Notes: generated by a model from the letters alone, not told the origin. A DNA stretch of 64,000 bases from Streptomyces sp. QL37 (GCF_002941025.1 NZ_PTJS01000001.1:4779472-4843471); one strand, 5' to 3'. Shown: positions 17,651 through 26,614, counted from the first letter of the stretch. Numbers and translations: made by a program.

Positions 17651-19146
17651 CGGGTGTTGCCTTCCGGGTGCGGGGAGTTGGCTCGTACGGCCTTGCTGAA
17701 GGTGCTGAAGCGGGCAGCCTGCACCTTCGGGTCGGTGGTACGGGGCCTGGGGGTTTCGGCTCCGCCGGGGGCGGCATCGCCGGTACGGGCTTCGGCGGCG
17801 GCCAGGGTGCGGCCGCGGCGGCGCTTGGGCAGGCCGCTCTCTCCGAACTGGGGGACGGAACCGGTCGACTCGGACGCCGACCCGGTCCCGGGCGCGGGCG
17901 CCGTGCGGGACGCGGACCCGGGGAAGTCCGCGGTGGCCCGGCCCTGGTTCTCCGCGTCCGGCGTCGCGTGGTCGGGCTCCGGCTCGGGGTGCCGGGCGGA
18001 TCCGGGGACCGGGGCGGGCGTGGGCGTACGGGAGATGAGCTCCTGCGGCAGCATCATCAGCGCGCCCGTGCCGCCGCGCGCCGACGGCCGGAAGGAGACG
18101 GTGAGCCCGTGCTTCCTGGCCAGCCGGCCGACGACGGCGAGGCCGAGCCGGGTGCCGGAGAGCCCCGTGAGGTCCTGGTTGTCGGCGGACACGGCCCGTT
18201 CGGCGCGGCGCAGCTGCACATCGCTCATCACCAGGCCGCTGTCCTCCACGGTGACGACGATGCCCGCCGGGACCTCCTCGACGTACACGTGCACCTCGGC
18301 GGTGGGCGGCGAGAAGTTGGCGGCGTTGTCGAGGAGCTCCGCCAGGGCGTGCATGACGCCCTCGGCGGCGTGGCCGGCGATCGCCACATCGCTGGTCGAG
18401 TGGAGGCGGATGCGCTGGTAGCCGCCGATGCGGCCCATCGCGCCGCGCAGGATCGACTCCATCACGATCGGCTTCGCCCAGCGGCGCCCGGAACGCGCCC
18501 CGGTCAGCACGGCGATGGAGTCGGCGAGACGGCCGGCCTGGGCCGTGCGGTGGTCCAGGTGCAGCAGGTCGCCGAGCACGTCCTCGGCGGTGTGCCGGTG
18601 CTCCATCTCACGCAGGTCGGCCAGCATGCTCGTGGCCAGGGCCTGCATCCGGCCGGCGGCGTTGGCACACGCGGCGACCGCGGCGGAACGCTCGGTCTCG
18701 CTGCGGCGGGCGCGGGCGGTGAGGCGCGCGGTCTCGGCGGTGAGCCGCTCGTGCTGCTCGGCCGCCTCGGCGGTGACCCGTGCGACACGCTCCTCCGCCT
18801 CGGCGGTGACCCGGGCCGCCTCGGTCGAGGCCGCCGCCCTGATCCGGGCGGTCTCCGCGGTGAAGCGCTGCGCCTCCGCGGCGGAGGTCGAGACGAGACG
18901 GGAGGTCTCGGCGGTGAAGCGTTCGGAGTCGGCGGCCCGCAGGGCACGCAGATTACGGGCGGTGGCGAGCGTGTGGACCGCCACGGCCACCGCGACGCAC
19001 AGCAGCGCGGCGGCGGCGGCCGCCCCCCAGGCGAGCGGTGTCCGTACCGAGGCGGGCGCGGCGGAGACCGCCCACAGGCACAGAGCACCGGTGACGGCTG
19101 CCGAGATCAGCAGGGCGAGTGCGGTCGGCCGGAGTGAAGGGCGCAA
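17647..19146 (-). CDS. cvnA: Conservon protein A, membrane histidine-kinase-like sensor
   Basis: A 499-residue sensor-like protein. Two hydrophobic helices lie at residues ~8-25 and ~37-58, followed by a long coiled coil (about 60-150) of repeated 'xFTAETxR/VTAEAxx' units, then a DHp-like region (MLADLREMEHRHTAED) and an HATPase domain with N-box LAELLDNAANFSPP and G-box GLSGTRLGLAVVGRLA. The C-terminal ~120 residues are low-complexity. The TTG start at 19146 has GAGGAC at ideal spacing; a GTG 34 codons upstream lacks one. First gene of the operon cvnA-B-C-D-P450-P450. Confidence 0.88.
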   Translation of the reverse strand: MRPSLRPTALALLISAAVTGALCLWAVSAAPASVRTPLAWGAAAAAALLCVAVAVAVHTLATARNLRALRAADSERFTAETSRLVSTSAAEAQRFTAETARIRAAASTEAARVTAEAEERVARVTAEAAEQHERLTAETARLTARARRSETERSAAVAACANAAGRMQALATSMLADLREMEHRHTAEDVLGDLLHLDHRTAQAGRLADSIAVLTGARSGRRWAKPIVMESILRGAMGRIGGYQRIRLHSTSDVAIAGHAAEGVMHALAELLDNAANFSPPTAEVHVYVEEVPAGIVVTVEDSGLVMSDVQLRRAERAVSADNQDLTGLSGTRLGLAVVGRLARKHGLTVSFRPSARGGTGALMMLPQELISRTPTPAPVPGSARHPEPEPDHATPDAENQGRATADFPGSASRTAPAPGTGSASESTGSVPQFGESGLPKRRRGRTLAAAEARTGDAAPGGAETPRPRTTDPKVQAARFSTFSKAVRANSPHPEGNTR

Positions 19147-19603
19147 TCGGAGTCCTCGGGGCGGACGGTGCGGCGGGAGGGACAGGTGCGGCTGGTGCGA
19201 CGAAGGGACAATCGGGACACATCGGTGTGGTGATGGTGAAAGAACCACAACTGGAGCTGATTGTTCCTGATCAAGTCACGGCAACTATAGGAGAATTGGC
19301 GACTTGTTTGGGGATTCCTTGTGGCCACTTCTGTATGAAATCTGGCTTGAACCGCCCTGATTCGTGCCCGCCGGCGAGTGTTTCCGGTGTTGCGAGAGGG
19401 GTCGGGTGGGTGAGTCGTGGCGAATGTTCAGGTATGTCCCCTGTGTGAGGCTTGATTTGTCACGATCGTCGCCCCTGGGCCGGTGGCCAGCTAATGTGAG
19501 CGCTCCGGTGCATCCGGCCTCCCAGGTCGGCACTGCCGTAAGACACACCGCGCGCCTTGAAGGGGGAGGCGCCGCGTGGCCCCGACGGAGGACGCAGGCA
19601 ACC
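19147..19603. other. Divergent intergenic region, conservon / LCP gene
   Basis: A 457-bp gap whose portion 19220-19350 is notably AT-richer than its surroundings, as expected for promoters. On the minus strand TATAGT (19284-19289) is a good -10 candidate for cvnA, without a clear -35. No coding sequence or strong palindrome is apparent. GGAGGA at 19587-19592 serves the LCP gene. Confidence 0.5.
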
Positions 19604-21373
19604 GTGGACGCGCAAGGCCGTGGGCGGGACGAAAATATCGACCCCGCAGACCAGTGGGTACTCAACCCGGACACCGGTGATTACGAACTGCGACTGACTC
19701 CCTCCCCAGGGCGATCATCCGCGTCGGCCGGTGCGCCGGACGCCAGAACGCCCGGACCGCGCCGCAGGCCCAAGCCGGAGACGGCACCGCCCGGCGACCG
19801 GGCCTCCGTGCCCGGCCAGCGCGGCGGCCGCAGGGGTGCGGGCGGCGCCGGCGGGCGCGGGGGCCGCGACGAGCCGCGGAAGCCGGGGAGCCGGGCGGCG
19901 GCGCCCACCACCGGGCGCCGCAAGGCGAAGCCCAGGAAGTCCCGTAAGAAGAAGGCCCTGGTGTGGACCGGCGGCGTGCTCGCCTTCCTGCTGGTGGGCA
20001 CCGGCACCGCGGGCTACCTCGTCTACCAGCACTTCAACGGCAACATCACCTCCGTCTCCACCGACGGGGCCGGCACCGGTGGCTTCAGCAAGGACCGGGC
20101 GATCAACGTCCTGGTGATCGGGACCGACAAGCGGACCGGCGAGGGCAACGAAGGCTACGGCGACGCCGGGAGCGTCGGCCACGCCGACACCAACATCCTC
20201 TTCCACGTCTCCAAGGACCGTACGAACGCGACCGCGCTGAGCATTCCCCGGGACCTGATAACCGACATCCCCAACTGCCCGACCACCCTGGAGGACGGGG
20301 AGAAGAAGGACATCCCCGCGACCGCCGGCGGCCGCTTCAACACCAGCCTCGGACAGTCCGACCGCACGCCCAGCTGCACCATGCGGACCGTCACCGAGCT
20401 CACCGGTCTGAAGGTCGACCACTTCATGGTGGCCGACTTCAACGCGGTCAAGTCCCTGACGACGGCCGTCGGAGGTGTGGACGTCTGCCTCGCCAAGGAC
20501 ATCGACGACAAGGACTCCCACCTCAAGCTGTCCCAGGGGGAGCACACCCTCCAGGGCGAGGAGGCCCTGGCCTTCCTGCGCACCCGGCACTCCGTCGGAT
20601 TCGGCAGCGACCTGAGCCGCATCGAGATCCAGCAGCAGTTCCTGGGCTCGCTGATGCGCAAGCTGAAGTCCAACGACACCCTCACCAGCCCCACCAAGAT
20701 GTGGTCCCTCGCGGAGGCCGCCACCAAGGCGCTCACCGTCGACGACAAGATCGACGACATAAACCAGCTCCGCAAGCTGGGCATGGAACTGGCCTCGGTC
20801 GACCCCAAGAACATCACCTTCACCACGGTCCCGGTCCTGGACAACCCGGACGACAAGGCGACCGTCATCCTCGACAAGTCCAAGGCGCCGCAGGTCTTCT
20901 CGATGATGCGTGAGGACGTCTCCTTCACAGCCGTCGAGAAGCAGGAGAAGGCCGCGGCGAAGGCCAGGAACGACGCCAAGCTGAAGGGCGAGAAGGCAGA
21001 CGCGGGGGACGTGCGGGTCGACGTCTACAACGGCGGCGCCCCCGCCGGGTCCGCGCAGAGCGCCCTGGACTGGCTGCAGAACGAAGAGGGCGTGCTGAAG
21101 TCCACCAACAAGGCGAACGCGCCCGAGGACGTCAAGAAGACCCAGCTCGTCTACGCCCCCAACCAGGCGGACCAGGCCCGCAGCCTGGCCGCCATGATGG
21201 GCCTGTCGGCCTCGGCCCTCAAGCCGACCACGACGGACGCGGGCGAGATGGACCCGATGGTGCTGACCCTGGGCCCGGACTTCACGGAGGCGGGCAGCCC
21301 GCTCTCTGCCCCCGGGAAGACGCCGGACGGTGTCCAGCGCGTGGAGGCCGACAAGGCGGTCTGCGCCAAGTGA
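19604..21373 (+). CDS. LytR-CpsA-Psr (LCP) family cell-wall ligase
   Basis: A 589-residue type II membrane protein. A ~110-residue basic, low-complexity cytoplasmic segment precedes one transmembrane helix (about 118-141, VWTGGVLAFLLVGTGTAGYL). The LCP domain follows (INVLVIGTDKR, HADTNILFHVSKDR, ALSIPRDL, then the arginine pair in AFLRTRHSVG and DLSRIEIQQQFL). A LytR_C domain (~450-560, DVRVDVYNGG) is outside. LCP enzymes transfer lipid-linked glycopolymers to peptidoglycan. GTG 19604 has GGAGGA 11 nt upstream. A 13-bp hairpin ends the unit. Confidence 0.9.
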   Translation: MDAQGRGRDENIDPADQWVLNPDTGDYELRLTPSPGRSSASAGAPDARTPGPRRRPKPETAPPGDRASVPGQRGGRRGAGGAGGRGGRDEPRKPGSRAAAPTTGRRKAKPRKSRKKKALVWTGGVLAFLLVGTGTAGYLVYQHFNGNITSVSTDGAGTGGFSKDRAINVLVIGTDKRTGEGNEGYGDAGSVGHADTNILFHVSKDRTNATALSIPRDLITDIPNCPTTLEDGEKKDIPATAGGRFNTSLGQSDRTPSCTMRTVTELTGLKVDHFMVADFNAVKSLTTAVGGVDVCLAKDIDDKDSHLKLSQGEHTLQGEEALAFLRTRHSVGFGSDLSRIEIQQQFLGSLMRKLKSNDTLTSPTKMWSLAEAATKALTVDDKIDDINQLRKLGMELASVDPKNITFTTVPVLDNPDDKATVILDKSKAPQVFSMMREDVSFTAVEKQEKAAAKARNDAKLKGEKADAGDVRVDVYNGGAPAGSAQSALDWLQNEEGVLKSTNKANAPEDVKKTQLVYAPNQADQARSLAAMMGLSASALKPTTTDAGEMDPMVLTLGPDFTEAGSPLSAPGKTPDGVQRVEADKAVCAK

Positions 21374-21377
21374 CCCC

Positions 21378-21409
21378 GGCCGGCCCCGCGAGCCACCGCG
21401 GGGCCGGCC
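21378..21409. terminator. Bidirectional terminator hairpin
   Basis: A 13-bp perfect GC stem (21378-21390 with 21397-21409), loop AGCCAC, directly after the LCP stop and before a convergent gene's stop. Confidence 0.75.
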
Positions 21410-21428
21410 ACGGACCGGCCGCCTCGGC

Positions 21429-22595
21429 TCAGACCTTCGCCACGGCCTCGCTCACCGCCGCCGACAGCCGCTCGTTCTCCGCCGCGGCGCCGCCGGGAAG
21501 GGCGAAGCGCCGCCGGGTGTAGCCGTAGGCCACACCGTTGACCGGATCGGCGTACGCCTGTGACCCCGCGGCTCCCGAGTGCCCGAAGGCGCCCTCGCCC
21601 AGGGCCGGGTAGTGCCCTTGCTGCGCCTCGAAGCCCAGGGCGAAGGGGTCGGCCTGAGCGGTCACCACGTCGGTGCCCTTCCACCGCACCCGGCCGGCCT
21701 CGGCCACCGTCTCCGGGGTGAGCAGCGGCGGCAGGCCGTCCAGCCCGGAGACCGCCGCGGCGTACATCCCCGCGAGCCCCCGCGCCGAGCCCACCCCGCC
21801 GACCGAGGCGGGGCCGAGCGCGCGTACGGCGCGGGTGTTGGCGAGGGCGACCAGATCGAGCGGCGGGTCCTCCGCGAAGCCGAACGCGAGCGCCGTCAGG
21901 CTGTCGAGGTCGAGCGGGTTCGCCGCGGCTTCCGCCCGCTGCTCGGGGGTGGCCACGGCGGGGCGGATGGCCATGTAACGGGGTTCGAGCTCCTCGGGCA
22001 GGCCCAGGTGGAGGTCGAGTCCGTACGGGGCGCGGATCCGCTCCTCGAACAACTCCTGGATCGACCGCCCGGTGACCCGGCGGACCACCTCACCGGTGAG
22101 GGCGCCGATCATCAGCGCGTGGTAGCCGGCCTCCGTGCCGGGCGTCCAGTAGGGCCGCTGTCCCGCCAGCCGCCCGGCGATGACGCGGTCGTCGGCCAGC
22201 TCCTCCACGGTGAACCCGCCGTCGGCCCAGATCAGCCCGGCGCGGTGCCCCAACAGCTCACGTACGGTCAGTCCGTCCTTGCCCTCGGCGGCGAACTCCG
22301 GCCAGTAGGACGCGACCGTACGGTCCGGATCGATGACCCCGTCCTGGATGAGGAGGGCGACGACGAGATGCGCGGCGCCCTTGGTCGAGGAGTACACGGC
22401 GGGCAGCGAGTCACCGTCGACGCCCTCCCCGGCCCACAGGTCCACGACGAGCCGGCCGTGGTGGTACACGGCGAGCTGGCTGCCCGGCTCGGTGTGGTCC
22501 GCGGCGAGTGCGGCGGCGAACTCCTCCCGTACCCCTTCGAAGCCCGCCGCGACCGTGCCGTGCACGGTGATGGTGGTGTCGGCTGTGTCTGTCAT
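21429..22595 (-). CDS. Serine hydrolase, beta-lactamase/esterase EstB type
   Basis: A 388-residue cytoplasmic member of the class C beta-lactamase fold with esterase-like features. The nucleophile motif is S69-S-T-K72 (AVYSSTKGAAH); the loop LLGHRAGLIW and a late FGHSGAAGSQAYAD supply the other active-site segments. No signal peptide. Such EstB-like enzymes hydrolyse short-chain esters. ATG 22595 has GGGGGGC upstream. It lies 54 bp downstream of the LysR gene start side on the same strand and may be co-transcribed with or controlled by neighbouring regulators; substrate unknown. Confidence 0.85.
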   Translation of the reverse strand: MTDTADTTITVHGTVAAGFEGVREEFAAALAADHTEPGSQLAVYHHGRLVVDLWAGEGVDGDSLPAVYSSTKGAAHLVVALLIQDGVIDPDRTVASYWPEFAAEGKDGLTVRELLGHRAGLIWADGGFTVEELADDRVIAGRLAGQRPYWTPGTEAGYHALMIGALTGEVVRRVTGRSIQELFEERIRAPYGLDLHLGLPEELEPRYMAIRPAVATPEQRAEAAANPLDLDSLTALAFGFAEDPPLDLVALANTRAVRALGPASVGGVGSARGLAGMYAAAVSGLDGLPPLLTPETVAEAGRVRWKGTDVVTAQADPFALGFEAQQGHYPALGEGAFGHSGAAGSQAYADPVNGVAYGYTRRRFALPGGAAAENERLSAAVSEAVAKV

Positions 22596-22649
22596 GAGAT
22601 GCCCCCCGGAGTGATCGACCTGGTCGGTACAGGCCCCAACTCCCTTACG

Positions 22650-23588
22650 TCACAGCTTCATTCCCCGTCGGTCGACGGAATTTCCGGACGGCGTGTCCTG
22701 TTCGCGCGCCACGATCTCCCGGGCGAGCGCCGCCAGTCGGGGCAGCGCGGGATGGCCGGGACCGTCGCGGCGGGCCAGGAGGACGGGCAGCGGCGGGGCG
22801 TCGTCCAGCGGCACGTAGACGACACCCGCGTACGCGTGCATCCGGGCGGTGGAGGTCCCCGAGACCCCGACACCACGTCCGGCCGCGATGGCGGTGAACC
22901 AGTCGTCGGTGTTGGCGACGGTGACGGTGGCGGCGGGCCGGGCGTCCGGGGGCCACAGGCCGGGCGTGGTGGTGCCCGAGACGGTGTTGAGGACGACCGG
23001 GTCGCCGGTCAGATCCGCCAGTGACACGGAAGCACGGGCGGCGAGCGGGCCGTCGGCGGCCACGGCCGCCACCCGGGCCTCGGTGAACAGCACCTCGGTG
23101 ACGAGCCCCGGGGTGTCCACGGGCCCGCGCAGCAGTGCCGCGTCCACCTCGCCGCGGGTGAGACCGGCCGTCCGGTCGTCGATGCGCAGCAGTTCGAGCG
23201 GGGTCCCCGGGTGGCGCTGCTGCCAGGCCCGCAGCAGCGGTGTGGTGTACGGGCCGAGAGCGGACCAGGCGTGCCCGATCCGCAGCGGCCGGTCGTGCGA
23301 CCGTCCCGGGCCGACGGCCTCGTCGAAGGCGCCGACCGCGGCGGCCGCCTTGTCGCGGAAGGCGACGCCCTCGGGGGTGAGGGCGAGGTGGTGGGTGGAC
23401 CGGTCGACGAGCCGGACGCCCAGGTGCCGCTCCAGGGCGGCGAGCGTGCGGGAGACGACGGGCTGGGTGACGCCGAGCAGGGCGGCGGCGCGGGTGACGC
23501 TGCCCTCGTCGGCGATGGCGAGGAAGGCCCGGAGGTGCCGGACCTCGATCGAGCGGCCGCCCTGCCCCATGCCCTGTCCAGTGCTCAT
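22650..23588 (-). CDS. LysR-family transcriptional regulator
   Basis: A 312-residue LysR regulator. The N-terminal winged helix contains LRAFLAIADEGSVTRAAALL, TQPVVSRTLAALE and GVRLVDRS; the C-terminal ~210 residues form the two-lobed effector domain. ATG 23588 is chosen; MGQGG at 23570 is an alternative, and TATGCT lies 8 nt before 23588, hinting at leaderless expression. It is divergent from an EamA transporter gene 141 bp away, the classic layout for a LysR protein and its target. Confidence 0.87.
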   Translation of the reverse strand: MSTGQGMGQGGRSIEVRHLRAFLAIADEGSVTRAAALLGVTQPVVSRTLAALERHLGVRLVDRSTHHLALTPEGVAFRDKAAAAVGAFDEAVGPGRSHDRPLRIGHAWSALGPYTTPLLRAWQQRHPGTPLELLRIDDRTAGLTRGEVDAALLRGPVDTPGLVTEVLFTEARVAAVAADGPLAARASVSLADLTGDPVVLNTVSGTTTPGLWPPDARPAATVTVANTDDWFTAIAAGRGVGVSGTSTARMHAYAGVVYVPLDDAPPLPVLLARRDGPGHPALPRLAALAREIVAREQDTPSGNSVDRRGMKL

Positions 23589-23729
23589 GCCTGCGGAGCA
23601 TAACGAGAGCACAACCGGCATTTCACGGGAGGCGCGCGGGTCCCTACGGTGAGGAGGTGAACGGCTCGCCTTCGGTGCCGTATCGTAGACCTCTTGGTGC
23701 ACTTCAATGGACTGAATGAAAGGTTTCCG

Positions 23730-24689
23730 GTGAACGACCCGCGCACTGCCGCAGAGCCCGCCGCTGCCGTCGCCGTACCCGAGGCAGTGTCCGCGCTCGA
23801 CGAGCCGGGACACGGTCGGCCGGGACGCCCCGGCGCCCGGAGAGCCGCACTCGGCCCGGTCGCGCTGGTGGTGGCGGGCGGGCTCTCCGTCCAGTTCGGC
23901 GCGGCGGTCGCCGTCCTGCTGATGCCGAAGGCGGGCGCGCTCGGCGTCGTCACCCTGCGGCTCGCCGCCGCGGCCCTCGTCCTGCTGGTCATCTGCAGGC
24001 CGAAGCTGCGGGGGCACTCGCGCGCCGACTGGGGCACCGTGGTCGCCTTCGGCGTCGCGATGGGCGGCATGAACATGCTCTTCTACCAGGCCGTCGACCG
24101 CATCCCGCTGGGGGCGGCCGTCACGCTGGAGGTGCTGGGCCCCCTGGTCCTGTCCGTCGTCGCCTCCCGCCGGCTGGTCAGCCTCGTCTGGGCGGCCCTG
24201 GCCCTCGGCGGTGTCGTCCTGCTCAGCGGCGGCGGCTTCGACCGCCTGGACCCGGTCGGGACGGCGTTCGCCCTGGGCGCGGGCGTCATGTGGGCGCTGT
24301 ACATCCTCTTCAGCGCCCGCACCGGCCGCCGCTTCCCCCAGGCGGACGGGCTGGCCCTGGCCATGGCGGTGGCGGCGGTCCTCTCGCTTCCCCTCGGCAT
24401 CATGGAATCGGGCTCCAAGCTCGTCGTCCCGACCACTCTGGCCCTGGGTGTCGCCGTGGCGCTGCTGAGCTCGGTCCTTCCGTACACCCTCGAACTCATG
24501 GCCCTGCGCAGGCTGCCCGCCCCCACCTTCGCGGTCCTGATGAGCCTGGAACCGGCCATCGCCGCCACGGCGGGCTTCCTCCTCCTCGACCAGGCCCTCT
24601 CGTCCACCGACGCGCTCGCCATCGCCCTGGTCATCGGGGCGAGCATGGGCGCGGTGCGCAGCCAGACGCGGGGCGCCCGGAAGCGCTGA
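23730..24689 (+). CDS. EamA-family (DMT) transporter
   Basis: A 319-residue membrane protein with about ten hydrophobic helices in two EamA repeats (first beginning GPVALVVAGGLSVQFG; second beginning GTAFALGAGVMWALYILFSA). It resembles RhtA/YdcZ-type metabolite exporters for amino acids or related molecules. GTG 23730 has AAAGG seven nt upstream; the 36-nt longer frame from 23694 lacks one. The divergent LysR gene probably controls it; TTCA-N6-TGAA at 23703-23716 just upstream is a small dyad that could be part of the binding site. Confidence 0.87.
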   Translation: MNDPRTAAEPAAAVAVPEAVSALDEPGHGRPGRPGARRAALGPVALVVAGGLSVQFGAAVAVLLMPKAGALGVVTLRLAAAALVLLVICRPKLRGHSRADWGTVVAFGVAMGGMNMLFYQAVDRIPLGAAVTLEVLGPLVLSVVASRRLVSLVWAALALGGVVLLSGGGFDRLDPVGTAFALGAGVMWALYILFSARTGRRFPQADGLALAMAVAAVLSLPLGIMESGSKLVVPTTLALGVAVALLSSVLPYTLELMALRRLPAPTFAVLMSLEPAIAATAGFLLLDQALSSTDALAIALVIGASMGAVRSQTRGARKR

Positions 24690-24778
24690 GCCCGTCGCGC
24701 AGGGGGACCTGTGCGTTCCGCCTGCGCGGCCGCGCGTCCGATCCTAGGGTGGTCGCGACGGCCGACCTGGAGGCACAC

Positions 24779-25297
24779 ATGCCGGAACGCGACGACCTGC
24801 TGGCGCTCGTGACCGATCAGCGCACCAACTTCCTCTACACCGTCGCGGAGCTCGACGACGCCGGGGCCCGCGCCCGGACGACCGTCAGTGAGCTGACCCT
24901 CGGCGGACTCCTGAAGCACCTCGGACTCGTGCAGCGCGGCTGGCTCGACGTCGTCGAGGGCACCGCCCCCGCCGAGGTCGGCTGGGCGGACCTCGACCCG
25001 GACGGCAACCGGATGACCGACGCCGAGACGGTGGCCGGGCTGCTGGAGGCCTTCCACGCGGCGGCGGCCGCGTTCGACCGTACGGTGCGTGAGGAGGCCG
25101 ATCTCGACCGTGAGGTCACGCTGCCCTCGTACCCCTGGTCGCCCCCGGAGCCGGTCGTCCGGACCGTCCGTCACGTCCTGTGGCACGTCTTCCGCGAGAT
25201 CGCCCACCACAGCGGCCACGCCGACATCATCCGCGAGGCGCTGGACGGCGCGAGCACCACGGCGAAGATGGCCGAGGCGGCGTCGAAGGGGCAGTGA
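24779..25297 (+). CDS. DinB-family protein (DUF664)
   Basis: A 172-residue DinB-type four-helix bundle protein. The sequence LGGLLKHLGLVQRGWLD and the C-terminal VLWHVFREIAHHSGHADIIRE carry the three metal-ligand histidines. Members in mycothiol-producing bacteria are putative thiol-dependent transferases; no substrate is indicated. ATG 24779 has GGAGG at good spacing. TAGGGT at 24745-24750 may be the -10 of its promoter. Confidence 0.85.
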   Translation: MPERDDLLALVTDQRTNFLYTVAELDDAGARARTTVSELTLGGLLKHLGLVQRGWLDVVEGTAPAEVGWADLDPDGNRMTDAETVAGLLEAFHAAAAAFDRTVREEADLDREVTLPSYPWSPPEPVVRTVRHVLWHVFREIAHHSGHADIIREALDGASTTAKMAEAASKGQ

Positions 25298-25400
25298 CGA
25301 GGCCTCCCGCGCGGAGTCGGGGACTCCCGGCGCGGCGTCACCGCGCCGGGAGCGGGCGCGAGGCGCACGATGGAAGGGAGCGAAGGAAGGAGGCCCGCGC

Positions 25401-25568
25401 ATGGGAGCCACCAAGGAGACCGACGAGTACGCGGGGCTGTACTCCCATACCCCCTCCCAGGCCGAGGGCGAGCGCGACGAGCCGGCCATGCGCGGCACGG
25501 CCGCCGAGACCCACCCCGACGTCCCCCGGACCGAACCCTCGCAGGCCGAGGGTGACCGCGCGGAGTAG
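25401..25568 (+). CDS. Small acidic hypothetical protein
   Basis: A 55-residue, highly charged, probably disordered protein. AAGGAGG at 25387-25393, seven nt before the ATG, is one of the best ribosome binding sites in the window, which is the main reason to call it. It carries a short internal repeat: PSQAEGERDEPAM and PSQAEGDRAE. No cysteines and no hydrophobic segment. Not recognised; similar small acidic proteins are common in Streptomyces genomes. Confidence 0.7.
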   Translation: MGATKETDEYAGLYSHTPSQAEGERDEPAMRGTAAETHPDVPRTEPSQAEGDRAE

Positions 25569-25582
25569 CGGCGGGGGTGTGG

Positions 25583-25906
25583 TTCAGCCGTCGACCGGAA
25601 GGATCCGGAACGCGGTCAGGCCGGGGGTGGGCGGTGTGATCGCCCGGAAGTCGCGCTCGTCGAGCGTGAAGACGCGGTCGGTCCTGTAGCGGTCGGCGAG
25701 GACGACGCCGACCACGTCCGAGAGGTCCGGCCGGAGCCCTGCGTACGTGTGACGGACCTCGTGCGCCGCTCTCAGGTCGGCGGGCTTCAGGTCCGAGGCC
25801 CCGGCCGCCCGCCATGCTCGAGTTGAGCGCCTCCATCACCTGAATGCTCCGGGTGCGCGCTGTCAAAGGCCGCGTAGAGCGCGGAGGTGTCGGTGACGAT
25901 GATCAA
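25583..25906 (-). pseudogene. VapC-type PIN-domain toxin, broken
   Basis: Pieces of a PIN-domain ribonuclease are spread over three frames. The first 22 codons from TTG 25906 read LIIVTDTSALYAAFDSAHPEH with the first catalytic Asp. The frame then shifts to QVMEALNSSMAGG, and after a further shift reads LKPADLRAAHEVRHTYAGL and later YRTDRVFTLDERDFRAITP up to the stop at 25583. Total length is ~108 codons against ~140 for the family, so part of the middle is also deleted. The TTG overlaps the vapB stop as TTGA, as in intact pairs. Confidence 0.8.
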
Positions 25907-26151
25907 CGGCGCGCCGCTCGTTCCTTGATGCGCTCGTGCACCGCGTCGTCCATGGCCTCGGGGGTGAGCGGGCGTCCGCTGTCGAAGTCCGGGAGAGTCC
26001 GGATCCGCTCGGGCTGTTCCGCGTCGTCGAGGATCATGGCGATGCCTCGCCTGATGAGCTCGGCCCTGCTCATGCCGGTGGCCGACGACTCGGCGTTCAG
26101 CCGTACTTCCAGTTCCTCCGGAAGGTACACAGTCGTCTTCATCATGCCCAT
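25903..26151 (-). CDS. vapB: VapB-type antitoxin, ribbon-helix-helix
   Basis: About 82 residues. The N-terminal ribbon-helix-helix reads MKTTVYLPEELEVRLN followed by MSRAELIRRGIAMIL, the standard RHH_1 DNA-binding pattern; the C-terminal half (PLTPEAMDDAVHERIKE) is the usual toxin-neutralising segment. Start is uncertain among ATGs at 26151, 26145 and 26142 and a GTG at 26160. The downstream toxin gene is inactivated, yet the antitoxin frame is intact. A long palindrome abuts the start, suggesting it still acts as a repressor. Confidence 0.8.
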   Translation of the reverse strand: MGMMKTTVYLPEELEVRLNAESSATGMSRAELIRRGIAMILDDAEQPERIRTLPDFDSGRPLTPEAMDDAVHERIKERAARR

Positions 26152-26152
26152 A

Positions 26153-26188
26153 GGTGCCACCCTGCCCTACCCAGGGCAGAGTGGTACC
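26153..26188. promoter_or_regulatory. Palindromic operator between vapB and a divergent cupin gene
   Basis: A 36-bp dyad: 16-nt arms (26153-26168 and 26173-26188), 14 of 16 positions paired, core CTGCCCT-ACCC-AGGGCAG. It overlaps the vapB 5' end and the expected -35 region of the divergent gene at 26219. Likely binder: the RHH antitoxin. Confidence 0.65.
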
Positions 26189-26218
26189 TCCCCCGCCGGG
26201 CTTGTTACGTTCCTGGTC

Positions 26219-26584
26219 GTGGACGGCGACGGCGTTTATACGGGCCATGCGGCAGCGGACGCGGCCCTGGACCGCGGGTGGCTGCTCGGCCACTTCAAGG
26301 ACCCCTCCGATCCCCGCCACAGTGAGGCCCTGGAGATCAAGTGGGGCGTCCATCCGCAGGGTGACGAGCGGCCGGAGTGGGTGCGGGGCGAGGAGCGCAC
26401 GGCACTGCTCGTGCTCATCGGCGGGCGCTTCCGGATGCGGTTCCCCGAGCGGGACGTGCTGCTGGAACGCCAGGGCGATTACGTCGTGTGGGGCCGGGGC
26501 GTCGACCACTCCTGGTACGCCGAGGAGGAGTCCGTGGTGCTGACCGTGCGCTGGCCCTCCGTGCCGGGATACCGGGCCGACTGA
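26219..26584 (+). CDS. Small cupin-like protein
   Basis: A 121-residue protein with a cupin-like C-terminal half: [20 protein letters not shown], then [18 protein letters not shown], where the histidine fits the second cupin motif. The first-motif histidines are not obvious. Homologues in Streptomyces are sometimes labelled 'signal peptidase I', which the sequence does not support. GTG 26219 has no ribosome binding site; TACGTT (26206-26211) lies 7 nt upstream, so a leaderless transcript is likely. The palindrome 26153-26188 overlaps its promoter region, linking it to vapB. Confidence 0.7.
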   Translation: MDGDGVYTGHAAADAALDRGWLLGHFKDPSDPRHSEALEIKWGVHPQGDERPEWVRGEERTALLVLIGGRFRMRFPERDVLLERQGDYVVWGRGVDHSWYAEEESVVLTVRWPSVPGYRAD

Positions 26585-26614
26585 GCGCCCTCCACCGGAT
26601 CAGGACCGCCGAAC

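Noticed and set aside
26219..26584. Signal peptidase I, the label often given to homologues of this gene
   Set aside because: No membrane helix and no Ser-Lys catalytic dyad motifs; the sequence is cupin-like.
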